Below the pieces are notes generated by a model, which made no database searches, had not been told where the DNA came from, and was given only the letters and a program-made list of their open reading frames with translations. 64,000 bases of DNA from Geodermatophilus siccatus. GTDB lineage: Bacteria > Actinomycetota > Actinomycetes > Mycobacteriales > Geodermatophilaceae. Both the position numbers and the translations under genes were made by a program. Positions within the stretch are counted from its first letter, which is position 1; the number at the start of each line of letters is the position of its first letter. This document shows positions 44,748-54,053 of the stretch, one piece after another. The stretch covers positions 167,743 to 231,742 of the forward strand of contig NZ_FNHE01000005.1 in assembly GCF_900103785.1 (NCBI RefSeq), written 5' to 3'.

Positions 44748-45017
44748 CGGACTCATCGCGGAGAGCGTGATGAGGACGCTGTCAGGCAGGGCCGGGCGGC
44801 CACGTCGACCACCCCCACGACGTCCGTCCGCCGGCATCGGCCCGCTCCTCACCCGGAGCGCACGGCCTGCTGACAGCGGCCATCACGCGTGGGACGGCTC
44901 CCTCGCCGGACCCCACGACCACCCCTGGGGACACACCCGCTCAGCAGCCGTGGACCCACGGACACGCGAAGGACGAGTCGAGCGACGCCCGCATCCCGAG
45001 ACAGAGGAACCAGGACG

Positions 45018-46547
45018 ATGACCGACACCACGACGCCCCCGATCCGCTCCGACGCCCGATCCGCGGGCTCCGCCCGGCCGACGGACCCACCCACCGCTCT
45101 CGCCGCCGTTCCGCCCGGCCTCGCCGACGAGCCACCGCACGTCCGCGGTGAGCTGCCCGGACCCCGGTCGGCTGAGCTGCTCGCCCGCCAGGAGCAGCGC
45201 GAGTCCCGCGCTCGCACCTACCCCCGGCACCTCCCGATCGCGATCGCCGAGGCGGCCGGCAGCCACGTCCGCGATCTCGACGGCAACGTGTACATCGACT
45301 TCCTCGCGGGAGCAGGCGTGCTCTCCCTGGGCCACAACCACCCGGACCTGGTGCAGGCCGTCGTCGAGCAGCTCGGCCGGCACGTCCACGGACTGGACCT
45401 CCCCACGCCGGCGAAGGACGCCTTCACCGACGCCCAGCTGAAGATGCTCCCGGACTCCATGCGTGACCGGATGCGCGTCCACTTCTGCGGCCCCACCGGG
45501 GCCAACGCCGTGGACGCGGCCCTCAAGCTGTGCAAGACCGCGACCGGACGAGGCGACGTCATCTCCTTCCAGGGCGGGTTCCACGGCAGCAGCCACGCGG
45601 CCATGGCGGTGACCGGCCTGGTCGAGCAGAAGAGCCCGGTCCGCAACGGTGTCCCGGGGATCCACTTCTTCCCGTTCTCCTACTGCGGCCGCTGCCCCGT
45701 GGAGCTCACCCCCGACAGGTGCACCACCAACTGCGTGGCGTACCTCGAGCGCGCGCTGACGGACAGCAACGGGGGGATCCCCCTCCCGGCCGCCGTCATC
45801 CTCGAGCTGGTCCAGGGCGAGGGCGGCGTCATCCCGGCGACGGTGGACTTCGCCCGGCGGGTCCGGGAACTCACCCGCGCCCTGGACATCCCCCTCGTCG
45901 TGGACGAGGTCCAGACGGGGTGTGGCCGGACAGGGACCTGGTACGCCTTCGAGCAGTACGGGATCGAGCCCGACGTCATCGTGACGTCCAAGGGACTCAG
46001 CGGCATCGGGCAGCCGGTCGCGCTCATCATCTACGACCGGCGGCTCGACACGTGGGCCCCCGGTGCCCACACCGGCACGTTCCGTGGCAACCAGCTGGCC
46101 TTCGCCGCGGGTGCCGAGATGGTCAAGGTCGTACGCCGCGACGGCGTCCTGCAGAACGTGCGCGAGCGCGGTCTGCAGATCGACCGGCTGCTGGCCCCCC
46201 TCCAGGAGCTCCCCCACGTCCGGGAGATCCGGGGCGTCGGCCTGATGTGGGGCGTCGAGCTCGCCGATCCCGTGACCGGCCACCCCGCGGGGCAGCTCGC
46301 CCGGGACGTCCAGCACCGCGCGCTGCGGCGTGGGCTGATCCTCGAGTGCGGCGGACGGGACGACTGCGTGGTGCGCATGCTGCCCCCGCTGAACGTCACG
46401 GCGGAGACCGTCGACCTGGCGTGCGAGATCCTCGCGACCAGCCTGCGCGAGGCGATCGACGGCCTGCCGACCGCGTTCGAGGGCGGTCGCGCTCTCGGCG
46501 ACGGCGCGAGGATCCCGTCGCCCCGCACCCAGCCGCCCCATCGGTGA
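45018..46547 (+). CDS. Diaminobutyrate--2-oxoglutarate aminotransferase (class III)
   Basis: 509 residues. PLP motifs FCGPTGANAVDAALKLCKTA, ISFQGGFHGSSHAAM, VVDEVQTGCGRTG and lysine 325 in IVTSKGLSGIGQP. The GPTGANAVDAALK and FHGSSHAAM forms are those of EctB/Dat enzymes, which convert aspartate semialdehyde and glutamate to L-2,4-diaminobutyrate. No ectA or ectC is nearby, so ectoine is unlikely. Its stop TGA shares a base with the ATG of the next gene, an A-T-membrane NRPS, so the diaminobutyrate probably feeds that enzyme. ATG 45018 follows AGAGGAACCAGGACG. Confidence 0.85.
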   Translation: MTDTTTPPIRSDARSAGSARPTDPPTALAAVPPGLADEPPHVRGELPGPRSAELLARQEQRESRARTYPRHLPIAIAEAAGSHVRDLDGNVYIDFLAGAGVLSLGHNHPDLVQAVVEQLGRHVHGLDLPTPAKDAFTDAQLKMLPDSMRDRMRVHFCGPTGANAVDAALKLCKTATGRGDVISFQGGFHGSSHAAMAVTGLVEQKSPVRNGVPGIHFFPFSYCGRCPVELTPDRCTTNCVAYLERALTDSNGGIPLPAAVILELVQGEGGVIPATVDFARRVRELTRALDIPLVVDEVQTGCGRTGTWYAFEQYGIEPDVIVTSKGLSGIGQPVALIIYDRRLDTWAPGAHTGTFRGNQLAFAAGAEMVKVVRRDGVLQNVRERGLQIDRLLAPLQELPHVREIRGVGLMWGVELADPVTGHPAGQLARDVQHRALRRGLILECGGRDDCVVRMLPPLNVTAETVDLACEILATSLREAIDGLPTAFEGGRALGDGARIPSPRTQPPHR

Positions 46548-49500
46548 TGAGAGGGCCGTCGACCGGGGTCGGGCGTCACCGGGCCCCGGAGGTCGGGCGT
46601 CACCAGGCCGCGGGAGGCGGGCGTCACCAGGCCCCGGGGGGCGGGCGGCACCCGACCTCGGGGGGCGGGCGGCACCCGACCTCGGGGGGCGGGCGGCACC
46701 GGGCGCCGGAGCCGGGGCACGCCCTGCAGCCGGCGGTGGCGCAGCCGACCGGCGGACGCGGGCCGGTGCGGGACGAGGCGGTCCTGGTCGGCGAGCTCGG
46801 CCCGGACGGGCACCGTTGGCGGCCCGGGGAACGGCTGGAGCAGGTCTTCGAGCGGCGGGTCGACGCGCTCGTCGCGGCGGGCCGGTCCGACCAGCTGGCC
46901 GTCGACGCCGGTGACCGGCGGCTCAGCTACGTCGAGCTCGACGTCCGGGCCAACCGACTGGCCCACCTCCTGCGCCGGCGGGGTGCCGCACCGGGTTCCC
47001 GCGTCGCCCTCCTCTGCGACGAACCCGTGGCCACCTACACGGCCCTGCTCGCCGTCCTGAAGGCGGGCGCGGCGTACGTCCCCCTGGACCTGGCCTTCCC
47101 CGCCGACCGGATCTCCTACATCGTCGAGGACGCCGGTGTGGGACTCGTCGTGACCACGGCCGGTGCCCGTGGCCGACTCGACGGCCTCCCCGTGCCGGTG
47201 CTGTGTCTCGACGACGACGCCGCTGCTCTCGCCGCCGAGGACGGCCGACGCCCCGCGCCGACCGGGACGGAGCCGGACGCCCCCCAGCCGGACGACGGGC
47301 TGTGCTACGTCGTGTACACGTCGGGGACGACCGGGCGGCCCAAGGGCGTGATGATCGACCACTCGGCGATCTGCCACTTCGTGGGCGTGGCCGCGGAGGT
47401 CTACGGGGTCCGTCCGGACGACCGGGTGTACCAGGGCCTGACGATCGCCTTCGACTTCTCCGTCGAGGAGATCTGGGTGGCCTGGGCGGTCGGCGCGACC
47501 CTGGTGCCCCGTCCGCCGGGGGGCAGCCTCCTCGGGGCCGACCTGCACGAGTTCCTCACCGATCGCAGGGTCACCGCCCTGTGCTGCGTGCCCACGTTGC
47601 TCGCGACCCTCGACGACGACCTCCCGGCGGTGCGCTTCCTGCTGGTCTCCGGTGAGGCCTGCCCGCGGGACCTGGTCGTGCGCTGGCACCGTCCCGGCCG
47701 CCGCTTCCTCAACACCTACGGGCCCACCGAGACGACGGTCACGGCCACCCTCTCGGTCGTCGACCCCGACCGGCCGGTCACCCTCGGCAGCCCTCTGCCC
47801 GGGTACTCCGTGACGGTCCTCGACCCCGACGGGGAGGCAGCGCTGCCGCCGGGTCGACTGGGCGAGATCGCCATCGCCGGCATCGGCCTGGCGACGGGCT
47901 ACCTCAACCGGCCCGACCTCACCGAGCGGGCGTTCGTCCCCGACCGCGTGGGGCTGCCGGACAACCCGTCCGGTCGCCTGTACCGGACCGGCGACCTGGG
48001 CTGCATCGTCGACGGCGAGGTGGAGTACCACGGCCGGATCGACACCCAGGTCAAGATCCGCGGCTACCGCATCGAGCTGACCGAGATCGAGTCGGTCCTG
48101 CTGCAGCTGCCCGGCGTGGCGCAGGCCGTGGTGTCCACCCACGAGCCGGCGCCGGGAGCGGTGGAGCTCGTCGGCTACTACACGCTGCGCGGCGGGGCGG
48201 CGTCGCTGGACGTCGGCGCTGCCTACACCCACCTGCGCGGGCGGTTGCCGATGTACATGGTCCCCGCGTACCTGGAGGAGCTCCCGGTCATCCCGATGAC
48301 CACGAGCGACAAGGCCGACCGGAAGGCGCTGCCACCACCCCGCGGGCCCCGTCAGCTGGCCGACCAGGGGCCGTACACGGCACCGGAGACCCCGCTCGAG
48401 GAGGTCCTCGCGGACTCCGTGGGCTCGGTCCTCGGGCTGTCGGAGGTGTCGGTGACCAGCAACCTGTTCGACGACCTCGGTGCCGACTCGCTCCTCCTGG
48501 CGCGGATCTGCGCGAGGATCCGTGAACGCGGCGACCTCCCCGCGGTCGCCACCAAGGACGTCTACCAGCACCCGACGGTCCGCCGGCTCGCCGCCGCCCT
48601 GGCCGTGCGGCACGTCCCCGGCCCACCGGCCGCCACCGCGTCCTCGGGGGTACCCGCAGCGACGCCGGCCGCGCGCCACCAGCACGTGGTCTGCGGCGTG
48701 CTGCAGTCCCTGGTGTTCCTGGCGTGGGCGTCCCTCATCGGTGCGACCGTGGCGATGAGCAACGAGTGGATCACCCACCCGGAGGGCTTCCTGCCCACCT
48801 ACGAACGCGCCGTCGTCCTCGGCGGAGCGGTCTTCCTCGGCGCCTGCCTGCTGCCGATCGCCGCCAAGTGGCTCCTCGTCGGCCGGTGGCGGGCGGAGCG
48901 GTTCCCCGTGTGGAGCATGAAGTACCTGCGGTTCTGGGTGGTCAAGCGGCTGGTCCGCACGAGCCCGCTCGTGCTGTTCCACGGCTCCCCGCTCACCGTG
49001 CTGTACCTCCGGGCGCTCGGTGCCCGCGTGGGGCCCGGGGCGCTGGTGCTCACCTCGCACGTCCCGGTCTGCACGGACCTGGTGACCATCGGCGCCGGAG
49101 CCGTGCTCCACAAGAACACCCACCTCAACGGCTACCGAGTGGTGGGCGGGGTCGTCGAGATCGGGCCGGTCAGCATCGGTCGGGACGCCGTCGTCGGCGA
49201 GTCGAGCGTGCTGGACGTGCACAGCACCCTCGGAGACGGTGCCGAGCTGGCCCATGCCTCGAGCCTGAACGCGGGGCAGTCGGTCCCGGCCGGGGAACGC
49301 TGGCTCGGCACGCCCGCCGAACCGTCGCAGCACCCACCACGCCTGCTGGACGCCGCTCGCTGCGGGCCCGTGCGCCGGGCCGTCTACGGCACCGTGCAGC
49401 TGGCGGTGGCGGTGCTCGTCCACACGCCGTTGGTGATCCTGGTGGCCACCTTCGTCCTGCCGGCCGCGGCGCACGACTGGGCGGTCCAGCGCGGCCTCCC

Positions 49501-50941
49501 CGACCTCCTCTGGCACGGGGTGTGGACGTCCTCGGTGGTCTTCTGGGGCGTCGTCGTCGGGAGCATGCTGCTGGCGGTGGCGGTCCCGCGCTCGCTGCGG
49601 CGCTGCCTGCCACCGGACCGCGTCTTCCGCCTCTACGGGTGGCGCTGGGCGGTCCAGCGCACCGTCGCCCGGGTCACGAACGTGAAGACCCACGCGGCCC
49701 TGTTCGGGGACAGCTCGGCGATCGTCCACTGGCTGCGCGGGCTGGGCTGGCACCTCTCCCCCGTCGTGCAGACGGGTTCCAACTTCGGGATGGGGATCGC
49801 GCAGGACGTGCCGAGCCTGAGCCTCGTGGGCAGCGGCACGATGGTGTCGGACGGGTTCTCGATGAACAACGCCGAGTTCTCCGGGACCTCCTTCCGGGTG
49901 CGGCGCGCGACGGTGGGCGCGCGGTGCTTCGTCGGGAACAACGTCGTCTACCCCGCGGGCGCGCGGACCGGGGAGAACTGCCTGCTGGCCACCAAGGTGC
50001 ACGTCCCGGTCGACGGGCCGATGCGGCAGGACGTCGGCCTCCTCGGCTCCCCGCCGTTCGAGATCCCACGTTCGGTCGAGCGGGACCGCCTGCCCGACGG
50101 CCTGGCCGGGTGGGGATCCCTGAGGGCGGCGCTCCGGGCCAAGGCCTGGTACAACGCCCGGACGGCGGGCCACTTCCTGCTGGTCCGCTGGGTGCCGTTC
50201 GTCGTCGTCGTCTCGCTGTGGAACGCCGCGCTGAGCGTGCCGCCGGCCTGGGAGCCGGTCACGGTCGCCGCCGCCCTGGTCGGTGCACCGGTCGTGCTCG
50301 TCCTCCACTGGGCGCTGGTCGACCGCGCGTTCCCGCCCCTGCGGCCGCTCTTGTGCTCCATCTACGACCGCCGGTACTGGCGGCACGAGCGGTACTGGAA
50401 GGTCCCCGGGTACCTGATCGCCAACGCCTTCAACGGCACGCCGCTCAAGCCCCTCGTCTGGCGAGCGTTCCGGGTCCGGGTCGGCCGCCGGGTCTTCGAC
50501 GACGGAGGCATCGTCATCGAACGGTCGCTGACGCACATCGGTGACGACTGCACCCTGAACGAGGCGAGCGTCATCCAGGGGCACTCCATGGAGAACGGTG
50601 TCTTCAAGACCGACCGCATCGAGATCGGTGCCGGGTGCACGATCGGGCCGGCAGCCTTCGTCCACTACGGCGTCACGATGGGACCCGGCGCCGTCCTGGA
50701 GGCCGACGCCTTCCTGATGAAGGGCGAGCAGGTCGGAGCCGGGGAGCGCTGGGCGGGGAACCCGGCCCGTGCGCTCACTGCAGCAGTGGGACCGTCCGCG
50801 GCTCCACCGGGAGGTGCGCCCTCGGCCGCCGTGGCCGGGCTCCGCGCCGACCCGGCCCCCCGGATCCCGCCCCCGCGTGGGCGCCCCCTCGGCAACGACC
50901 TCCCACCGACGCCACACCGACCGACGACACGGACCGGGTGA
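46547..50941 (+). CDS. Pls-like membrane NRPS: A-T plus six TM helices and three left-handed beta-helix domains
   Basis: 1464 residues. 1-90: unusual GGRHPTSG-type octapeptide repeats. ~95-600: adenylation domain (YTSGTTGRPKG at 257, NTYGPTETT, YRTGDLG, KADRKALP). ~610-690: carrier domain, Ser648 in LGADSLLLA. Then six membrane helices (about 714-738, 752-776, 943-970, 1000-1018, 1208-1228, 1240-1261) interleaved with three hexapeptide-repeat domains (~825-925, ~1088-1170, ~1311-1408). This is the layout of epsilon-poly-L-lysine synthetase. Acidic Glu307 in the A-domain pocket suits a cationic amino acid. No C or TE domain. Predicted to polymerise diaminobutyrate at the membrane. Confidence 0.88.
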   Translation: MRGPSTGVGRHRAPEVGRHQAAGGGRHQAPGGGRHPTSGGGRHPTSGGGRHRAPEPGHALQPAVAQPTGGRGPVRDEAVLVGELGPDGHRWRPGERLEQVFERRVDALVAAGRSDQLAVDAGDRRLSYVELDVRANRLAHLLRRRGAAPGSRVALLCDEPVATYTALLAVLKAGAAYVPLDLAFPADRISYIVEDAGVGLVVTTAGARGRLDGLPVPVLCLDDDAAALAAEDGRRPAPTGTEPDAPQPDDGLCYVVYTSGTTGRPKGVMIDHSAICHFVGVAAEVYGVRPDDRVYQGLTIAFDFSVEEIWVAWAVGATLVPRPPGGSLLGADLHEFLTDRRVTALCCVPTLLATLDDDLPAVRFLLVSGEACPRDLVVRWHRPGRRFLNTYGPTETTVTATLSVVDPDRPVTLGSPLPGYSVTVLDPDGEAALPPGRLGEIAIAGIGLATGYLNRPDLTERAFVPDRVGLPDNPSGRLYRTGDLGCIVDGEVEYHGRIDTQVKIRGYRIELTEIESVLLQLPGVAQAVVSTHEPAPGAVELVGYYTLRGGAASLDVGAAYTHLRGRLPMYMVPAYLEELPVIPMTTSDKADRKALPPPRGPRQLADQGPYTAPETPLEEVLADSVGSVLGLSEVSVTSNLFDDLGADSLLLARICARIRERGDLPAVATKDVYQHPTVRRLAAALAVRHVPGPPAATASSGVPAATPAARHQHVVCGVLQSLVFLAWASLIGATVAMSNEWITHPEGFLPTYERAVVLGGAVFLGACLLPIAAKWLLVGRWRAERFPVWSMKYLRFWVVKRLVRTSPLVLFHGSPLTVLYLRALGARVGPGALVLTSHVPVCTDLVTIGAGAVLHKNTHLNGYRVVGGVVEIGPVSIGRDAVVGESSVLDVHSTLGDGAELAHASSLNAGQSVPAGERWLGTPAEPSQHPPRLLDAARCGPVRRAVYGTVQLAVAVLVHTPLVILVATFVLPAAAHDWAVQRGLPDLLWHGVWTSSVVFWGVVVGSMLLAVAVPRSLRRCLPPDRVFRLYGWRWAVQRTVARVTNVKTHAALFGDSSAIVHWLRGLGWHLSPVVQTGSNFGMGIAQDVPSLSLVGSGTMVSDGFSMNNAEFSGTSFRVRRATVGARCFVGNNVVYPAGARTGENCLLATKVHVPVDGPMRQDVGLLGSPPFEIPRSVERDRLPDGLAGWGSLRAALRAKAWYNARTAGHFLLVRWVPFVVVVSLWNAALSVPPAWEPVTVAAALVGAPVVLVLHWALVDRAFPPLRPLLCSIYDRRYWRHERYWKVPGYLIANAFNGTPLKPLVWRAFRVRVGRRVFDDGGIVIERSLTHIGDDCTLNEASVIQGHSMENGVFKTDRIEIGAGCTIGPAAFVHYGVTMGPGAVLEADAFLMKGEQVGAGERWAGNPARALTAAVGPSAAPPGGAPSAAVAGLRADPAPRIPPPRGRPLGNDLPPTPHRPTTRTG
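46567..46710 (+). repeat. Six tandem 24-bp units coding octapeptides
   Basis: Six 24-bp units in frame encode VGRHRAPE, VGRHQAAG, GGRHQAPG, GGRHPTSG twice, and GGRHRAPE. Units 4 and 5 are identical. They form the N-terminal extension of the NRPS just after its coupled start. Confidence 0.85.
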
Positions 50942-50947
50942 CCTCCG

Positions 50948-52177
50948 GTGCGACCGGCCGACGCCGACGGCCGGTCCGACGGACCTGCCCGCGCTCCCGC
51001 GCAGCAGGCGCCGTCGCCGCCCACCTTCCCGCTCCGGGGGTACGCCGTGGATGGACAGGACACACACCAGGAGCTCACTTCCCGGCACGGCCGGGAGCGG
51101 TCGTCGCGGCAGCGGTCCGCGGGCGAGTCCGTGAGCCGCACCGCCGCTCCCCCACGAGGGGACGCGGAGGCCGGACGGGTCCCGTTCGCGGTGCCCGATC
51201 AGCTGCCCGGGACCTCGGTGGAGTCGTGCTCGCCCCTCGGGGACGCCGTCCTGGAACGGCGCCTCCGGGCCACGGCCACCGGCGCGGGCGCCGGCGAGCA
51301 CCTCTTGGCACTGCAGCGGATCGCCGACGCCAACGGGGGCAACCGCGCCTGTCCCGGCCCCGGGTACGAGGCGAGCGTCCGCCACGTGACCGAGACCCTC
51401 CGCGCGGCGGGCTACGACGTCAGCACCCCCGCGTACCCGCTGCCGAAGCGGCGGCGTCGTCGGGACGGCGAGACCTGCTGCCGCAACGTCATCGCCCAGA
51501 CCCGGACGGGGGACCGGGGACGGGTCGTCGTGCTCGGAGCACACCTGGACTCGGTGAGGAGGGGGCCCGGGATCAACGACAACGGCTCCGGGGTCGCCGC
51601 GCTGCTGGAGATCGCCACCCGGCTGGGCGGGTCACCGCCGGTCCGCAGTGCGGTCCGCTTCGCCTTCTGGGGTTCGGAGGAGGACGACCTGGTGGGGTCG
51701 ACGCACTACGTCGACACGCTGTCCCGCGCGGAACGCGACGACGTCCTGCTGTACCTCAACCTCGACATGCTGGCGTCACCGAACCCCGGGTACTTCGTGC
51801 TGGGAGGTGAGGGGAGGTCCCGTGCCGAGCACGGCCCACCCGGCTCGGCGCAGGTGGCGTGCCTCCTGGTGGAGCAGCTCGCCGCGACGGGGGTCGTCGC
51901 CAGGACCGTCCCACTGGACCGCGAGTCGGACTACGTCCCGTTCATCGACGCCGGCATCCCGTCCGCCGGCGTCTGGGCCGGGGACAGGGAGACCAAGACC
52001 CGCAAGCAGGCCCAGCGCTGGGGCGGGCGCGCCGGCCGTCCGTTCGATCCGCACTACCACACCGAGCGGGACCGGCTCGACACGCTCGACCGCGCCGCCC
52101 TGGACCACTTCACCCGCGCCGTGGCGGGGGCGGTCGGCCGCGCCGCCGTCTCGCTCCACACCCGTCCGGGCGCGTAG
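50948..52177 (+). CDS. M28-family zinc aminopeptidase
   Basis: Up to 409 residues. Di-zinc site in order: VVLGAHLDS (His199, Asp201), GINDNGSG, FAFWGSEEDD, LYLNLDML and DPHYHTERD, matching the Streptomyces aminopeptidase S group. The first ~90 residues are polar and low complexity with no hydrophobic segment, so no signal peptide is visible, unlike secreted relatives. The start is uncertain: GTG 50948, 51047 or 51131, none with a strong ribosome-binding site. It begins 6 nt after the NRPS stop, so it is likely in the same transcript and may trim or degrade the polymer, or process a precursor (inference). Confidence 0.85.
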   Translation: MRPADADGRSDGPARAPAQQAPSPPTFPLRGYAVDGQDTHQELTSRHGRERSSRQRSAGESVSRTAAPPRGDAEAGRVPFAVPDQLPGTSVESCSPLGDAVLERRLRATATGAGAGEHLLALQRIADANGGNRACPGPGYEASVRHVTETLRAAGYDVSTPAYPLPKRRRRRDGETCCRNVIAQTRTGDRGRVVVLGAHLDSVRRGPGINDNGSGVAALLEIATRLGGSPPVRSAVRFAFWGSEEDDLVGSTHYVDTLSRAERDDVLLYLNLDMLASPNPGYFVLGGEGRSRAEHGPPGSAQVACLLVEQLAATGVVARTVPLDRESDYVPFIDAGIPSAGVWAGDRETKTRKQAQRWGGRAGRPFDPHYHTERDRLDTLDRAALDHFTRAVAGAVGRAAVSLHTRPGA

Positions 52178-52194
52178 GCCCTCGTCCCGGACCC

Positions 52195-52222
52195 GTCCGG
52201 GGCGGCCGGCGGATCCCCGGAC
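52195..52222. terminator. Hairpin between convergent M28 and ABC genes
   Basis: GTCCGGGG (52195-52202) pairs with CCCCGGAC (52215-52222); 12-nt loop. Fits a shared terminator between stops at 52177 and 52224. Confidence 0.6.
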
Positions 52223-52223
52223 C

Positions 52224-54053
52224 TCAGCCGGCCGGCTGGGGCTCCCCTGCCGAGGAGCGCCGCCAGGAGGCGTGCAGCCGCGCGTAGGGACCCTCGGCGT
52301 CCACCAGCTCGGCGTGCGAACCGCGCTGGACCACGCGGCCGGCGTCCACGACGAGCACCTCGTCGGCCCGCTCCGCGGTGGAGAGCCGGTGGGCGATGGT
52401 GAGCGTCGTCCGGCCGTCGGTGAGCCGGTCGAGCGCGTGCGTCAACCGGCGCTCGGTGGCCGGGTCGACGGCGCTGGTGGCCTCGTCGAGCACCAGCAGG
52501 TCGGGGTCGGCGACGTAGGCGCGGGCCACGGCGACCAGCTGCCGCTCCCCCGCCGACAGCGACTCCCCGCGCTGGCCGACCCGCGTGGCCACACCGTCGA
52601 CCAGCCCCGCCACCCAGTCGCCCAGCCCGAGCTCCTCGAAGGCGGCGCGCACGTCGTCGTCGGAGAGCCCCGGCCGGCCGTAGCGCACGTTGTCGGCGAC
52701 GGTCGCGTCGAACAGGAAGCCGTCCTGCGGCACCATCACCACCCGCCGGCGCAGCGAGGCGAAGGCGACCCGGTCCAGCGGCACCCACCCGGCGTCGTCG
52801 TCGCCGAGCAGCACGCGGCCGCAGGAAGGGTCCATCAGCCGGGTGACCAGCTTGGCGAACGTCGTCTTGCCCGAGCCGGTCTCGCCGACGATGGCCACGC
52901 GGCGGCGCGGCGCGATCTCGAGGTCGACGTCCAGGAGCGCCGGGCGCGCACCCGGCGCGTAGCGGAAGGTCACGTGCTCGAAGCGCACGCCCAGCGGCGT
53001 GTGCGGCAGCTGCCGCGCGGTGGCCGGGTCGGCGACCGCCGGGTCGCGGACGTCGGGCTCGGTCTCCAGCACGTCGAGCACCCGGCGGAACCCGGCGACG
53101 GCGTTCTGCGCCTCGTTGAGCACCTCGCTGGCGGTCTGCACCGGGGAGACGAAGAGCGTGACGAGGAAGAGGAACGCGACCAGGGTGCCGGGGGTGATGT
53201 CGCCGTCCAGGCCGAGCAGGACGCCGACGACGACCACCGCGACGTTGGCGACGGCGGCCACGAACTCGCCGCTGACGAAGACCGACGCGGTGACCCGCTG
53301 CGCCCGCACCTGGGCCCGGTAGTGCCGGTCGATGGCGCGGTCGAGGCGGGCGGCGGTGCGCTCGCGGATGCCGTAGGCCCGCACCGTCGAGGCGCCGACG
53401 ACCGACTCCGACACCGCGGCCAGCACGTCGCCGACCCGCTCGCGCACCACGCCGTGGACGACGGCCAGCCGCGCGGCGAAGAAGCGCACGGCGATCGCCA
53501 GCGGCACGAAGCACAGCAGCACGACGAGGGTCAGCTGCCAGGAGTAGACGGCCATGACGACGGTGGCCACGATCAGCTGACCGAGGCTGACCACGCCCAG
53601 CACGCCGCCCCACTGCATGAACGTGGACAGCTGGTCGACGTCGCTGGTGACCCGGGAGACCAGCGAGCCGCGGCGCTGGGTCTGCTGGTGCAGCACCGAG
53701 AGGTCGTGCACGTGCCGGAACGCCCGCACGCGCAGCCCGGCCAGCGCGGTCTCCGTCGTCCGGAACAGCCGGACGTTCATCCGGTAGACCGCGACGACGG
53801 TCAGCACCACGACGGCGGCGCAGAGCAGCACGACGTTCCGGACCAGGTCGAGGTCCGGGCCGCCGGGGCCGGCCAGGCCGCGGTCGATGACCTGCTGGAC
53901 GGCGATCGGCACGACCACCCGCCCGGCGGTGGCGACCAGGGCGAGGGCGAAGGTGGCCGGCAGGCCGCGGCGGAACTCCGGCATCATCCGCAGGCCGCGG
54001 CGCAGGGTGGCGAGGGCGCCCTCCTCGCGGTGCTCGGCGACGGCGGTGGTCAC
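52224..54053 (-). CDS. ABC exporter half-transporter with canonical catalytic site
   Basis: 609 residues. Six-helix membrane domain (~1-340), then an ABC domain: Walker A VGETGSGKT, Q-loop VMVPQDGFLFDATV, signature LSAGERQLVAVARA, Walker B LLVLDEATSAVDP, H-loop IAHRLST. The catalytic Glu and His are intact. GTG start overlaps the partner gene by 4 nt. With it, forms a heterodimeric exporter of the MsbA/TM287-288 type; substrate unknown. Convergent with the NRPS-M28 operon, so a role in exporting its product is only a possibility. Confidence 0.9.
   Translation of the reverse strand: MTTAVAEHREEGALATLRRGLRMMPEFRRGLPATFALALVATAGRVVVPIAVQQVIDRGLAGPGGPDLDLVRNVVLLCAAVVVLTVVAVYRMNVRLFRTTETALAGLRVRAFRHVHDLSVLHQQTQRRGSLVSRVTSDVDQLSTFMQWGGVLGVVSLGQLIVATVVMAVYSWQLTLVVLLCFVPLAIAVRFFAARLAVVHGVVRERVGDVLAAVSESVVGASTVRAYGIRERTAARLDRAIDRHYRAQVRAQRVTASVFVSGEFVAAVANVAVVVVGVLLGLDGDITPGTLVAFLFLVTLFVSPVQTASEVLNEAQNAVAGFRRVLDVLETEPDVRDPAVADPATARQLPHTPLGVRFEHVTFRYAPGARPALLDVDLEIAPRRRVAIVGETGSGKTTFAKLVTRLMDPSCGRVLLGDDDAGWVPLDRVAFASLRRRVVMVPQDGFLFDATVADNVRYGRPGLSDDDVRAAFEELGLGDWVAGLVDGVATRVGQRGESLSAGERQLVAVARAYVADPDLLVLDEATSAVDPATERRLTHALDRLTDGRTTLTIAHRLSTAERADEVLVVDAGRVVQRGSHAELVDAEGPYARLHASWRRSSAGEPQPAG

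Larger units (their letters stand above)
44496..45017. other. 522-bp control region upstream of the aminotransferase-NRPS operon
   Basis: No supported gene. Contains the most AT-rich patch near here (44700-44750), an ECF-like promoter candidate and a 22-bp tandem direct repeat, annotated separately. A long untranslated leader (about 270 nt after the repeats) would precede the start at 45018. Confidence 0.6.

Noticed and set aside
45018..46547. Aminotransferase as part of an ectoine cluster
   Set aside because: No ectA, ectC or ectD is adjacent; the following gene is the coupled Pls-like NRPS.
46567..46710. Tandem 24-bp repeats as a CRISPR array
   Set aside because: The units are contiguous with no spacers, in frame with the NRPS, and no cas genes are present.
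46031..51544. An 1837-codon open frame on the minus strand
   Set aside because: It lies antisense to the aminotransferase, the NRPS and the M28 gene, all of which have clear motifs. The minus-strand product is Arg/Gly/Asp-rich noise.
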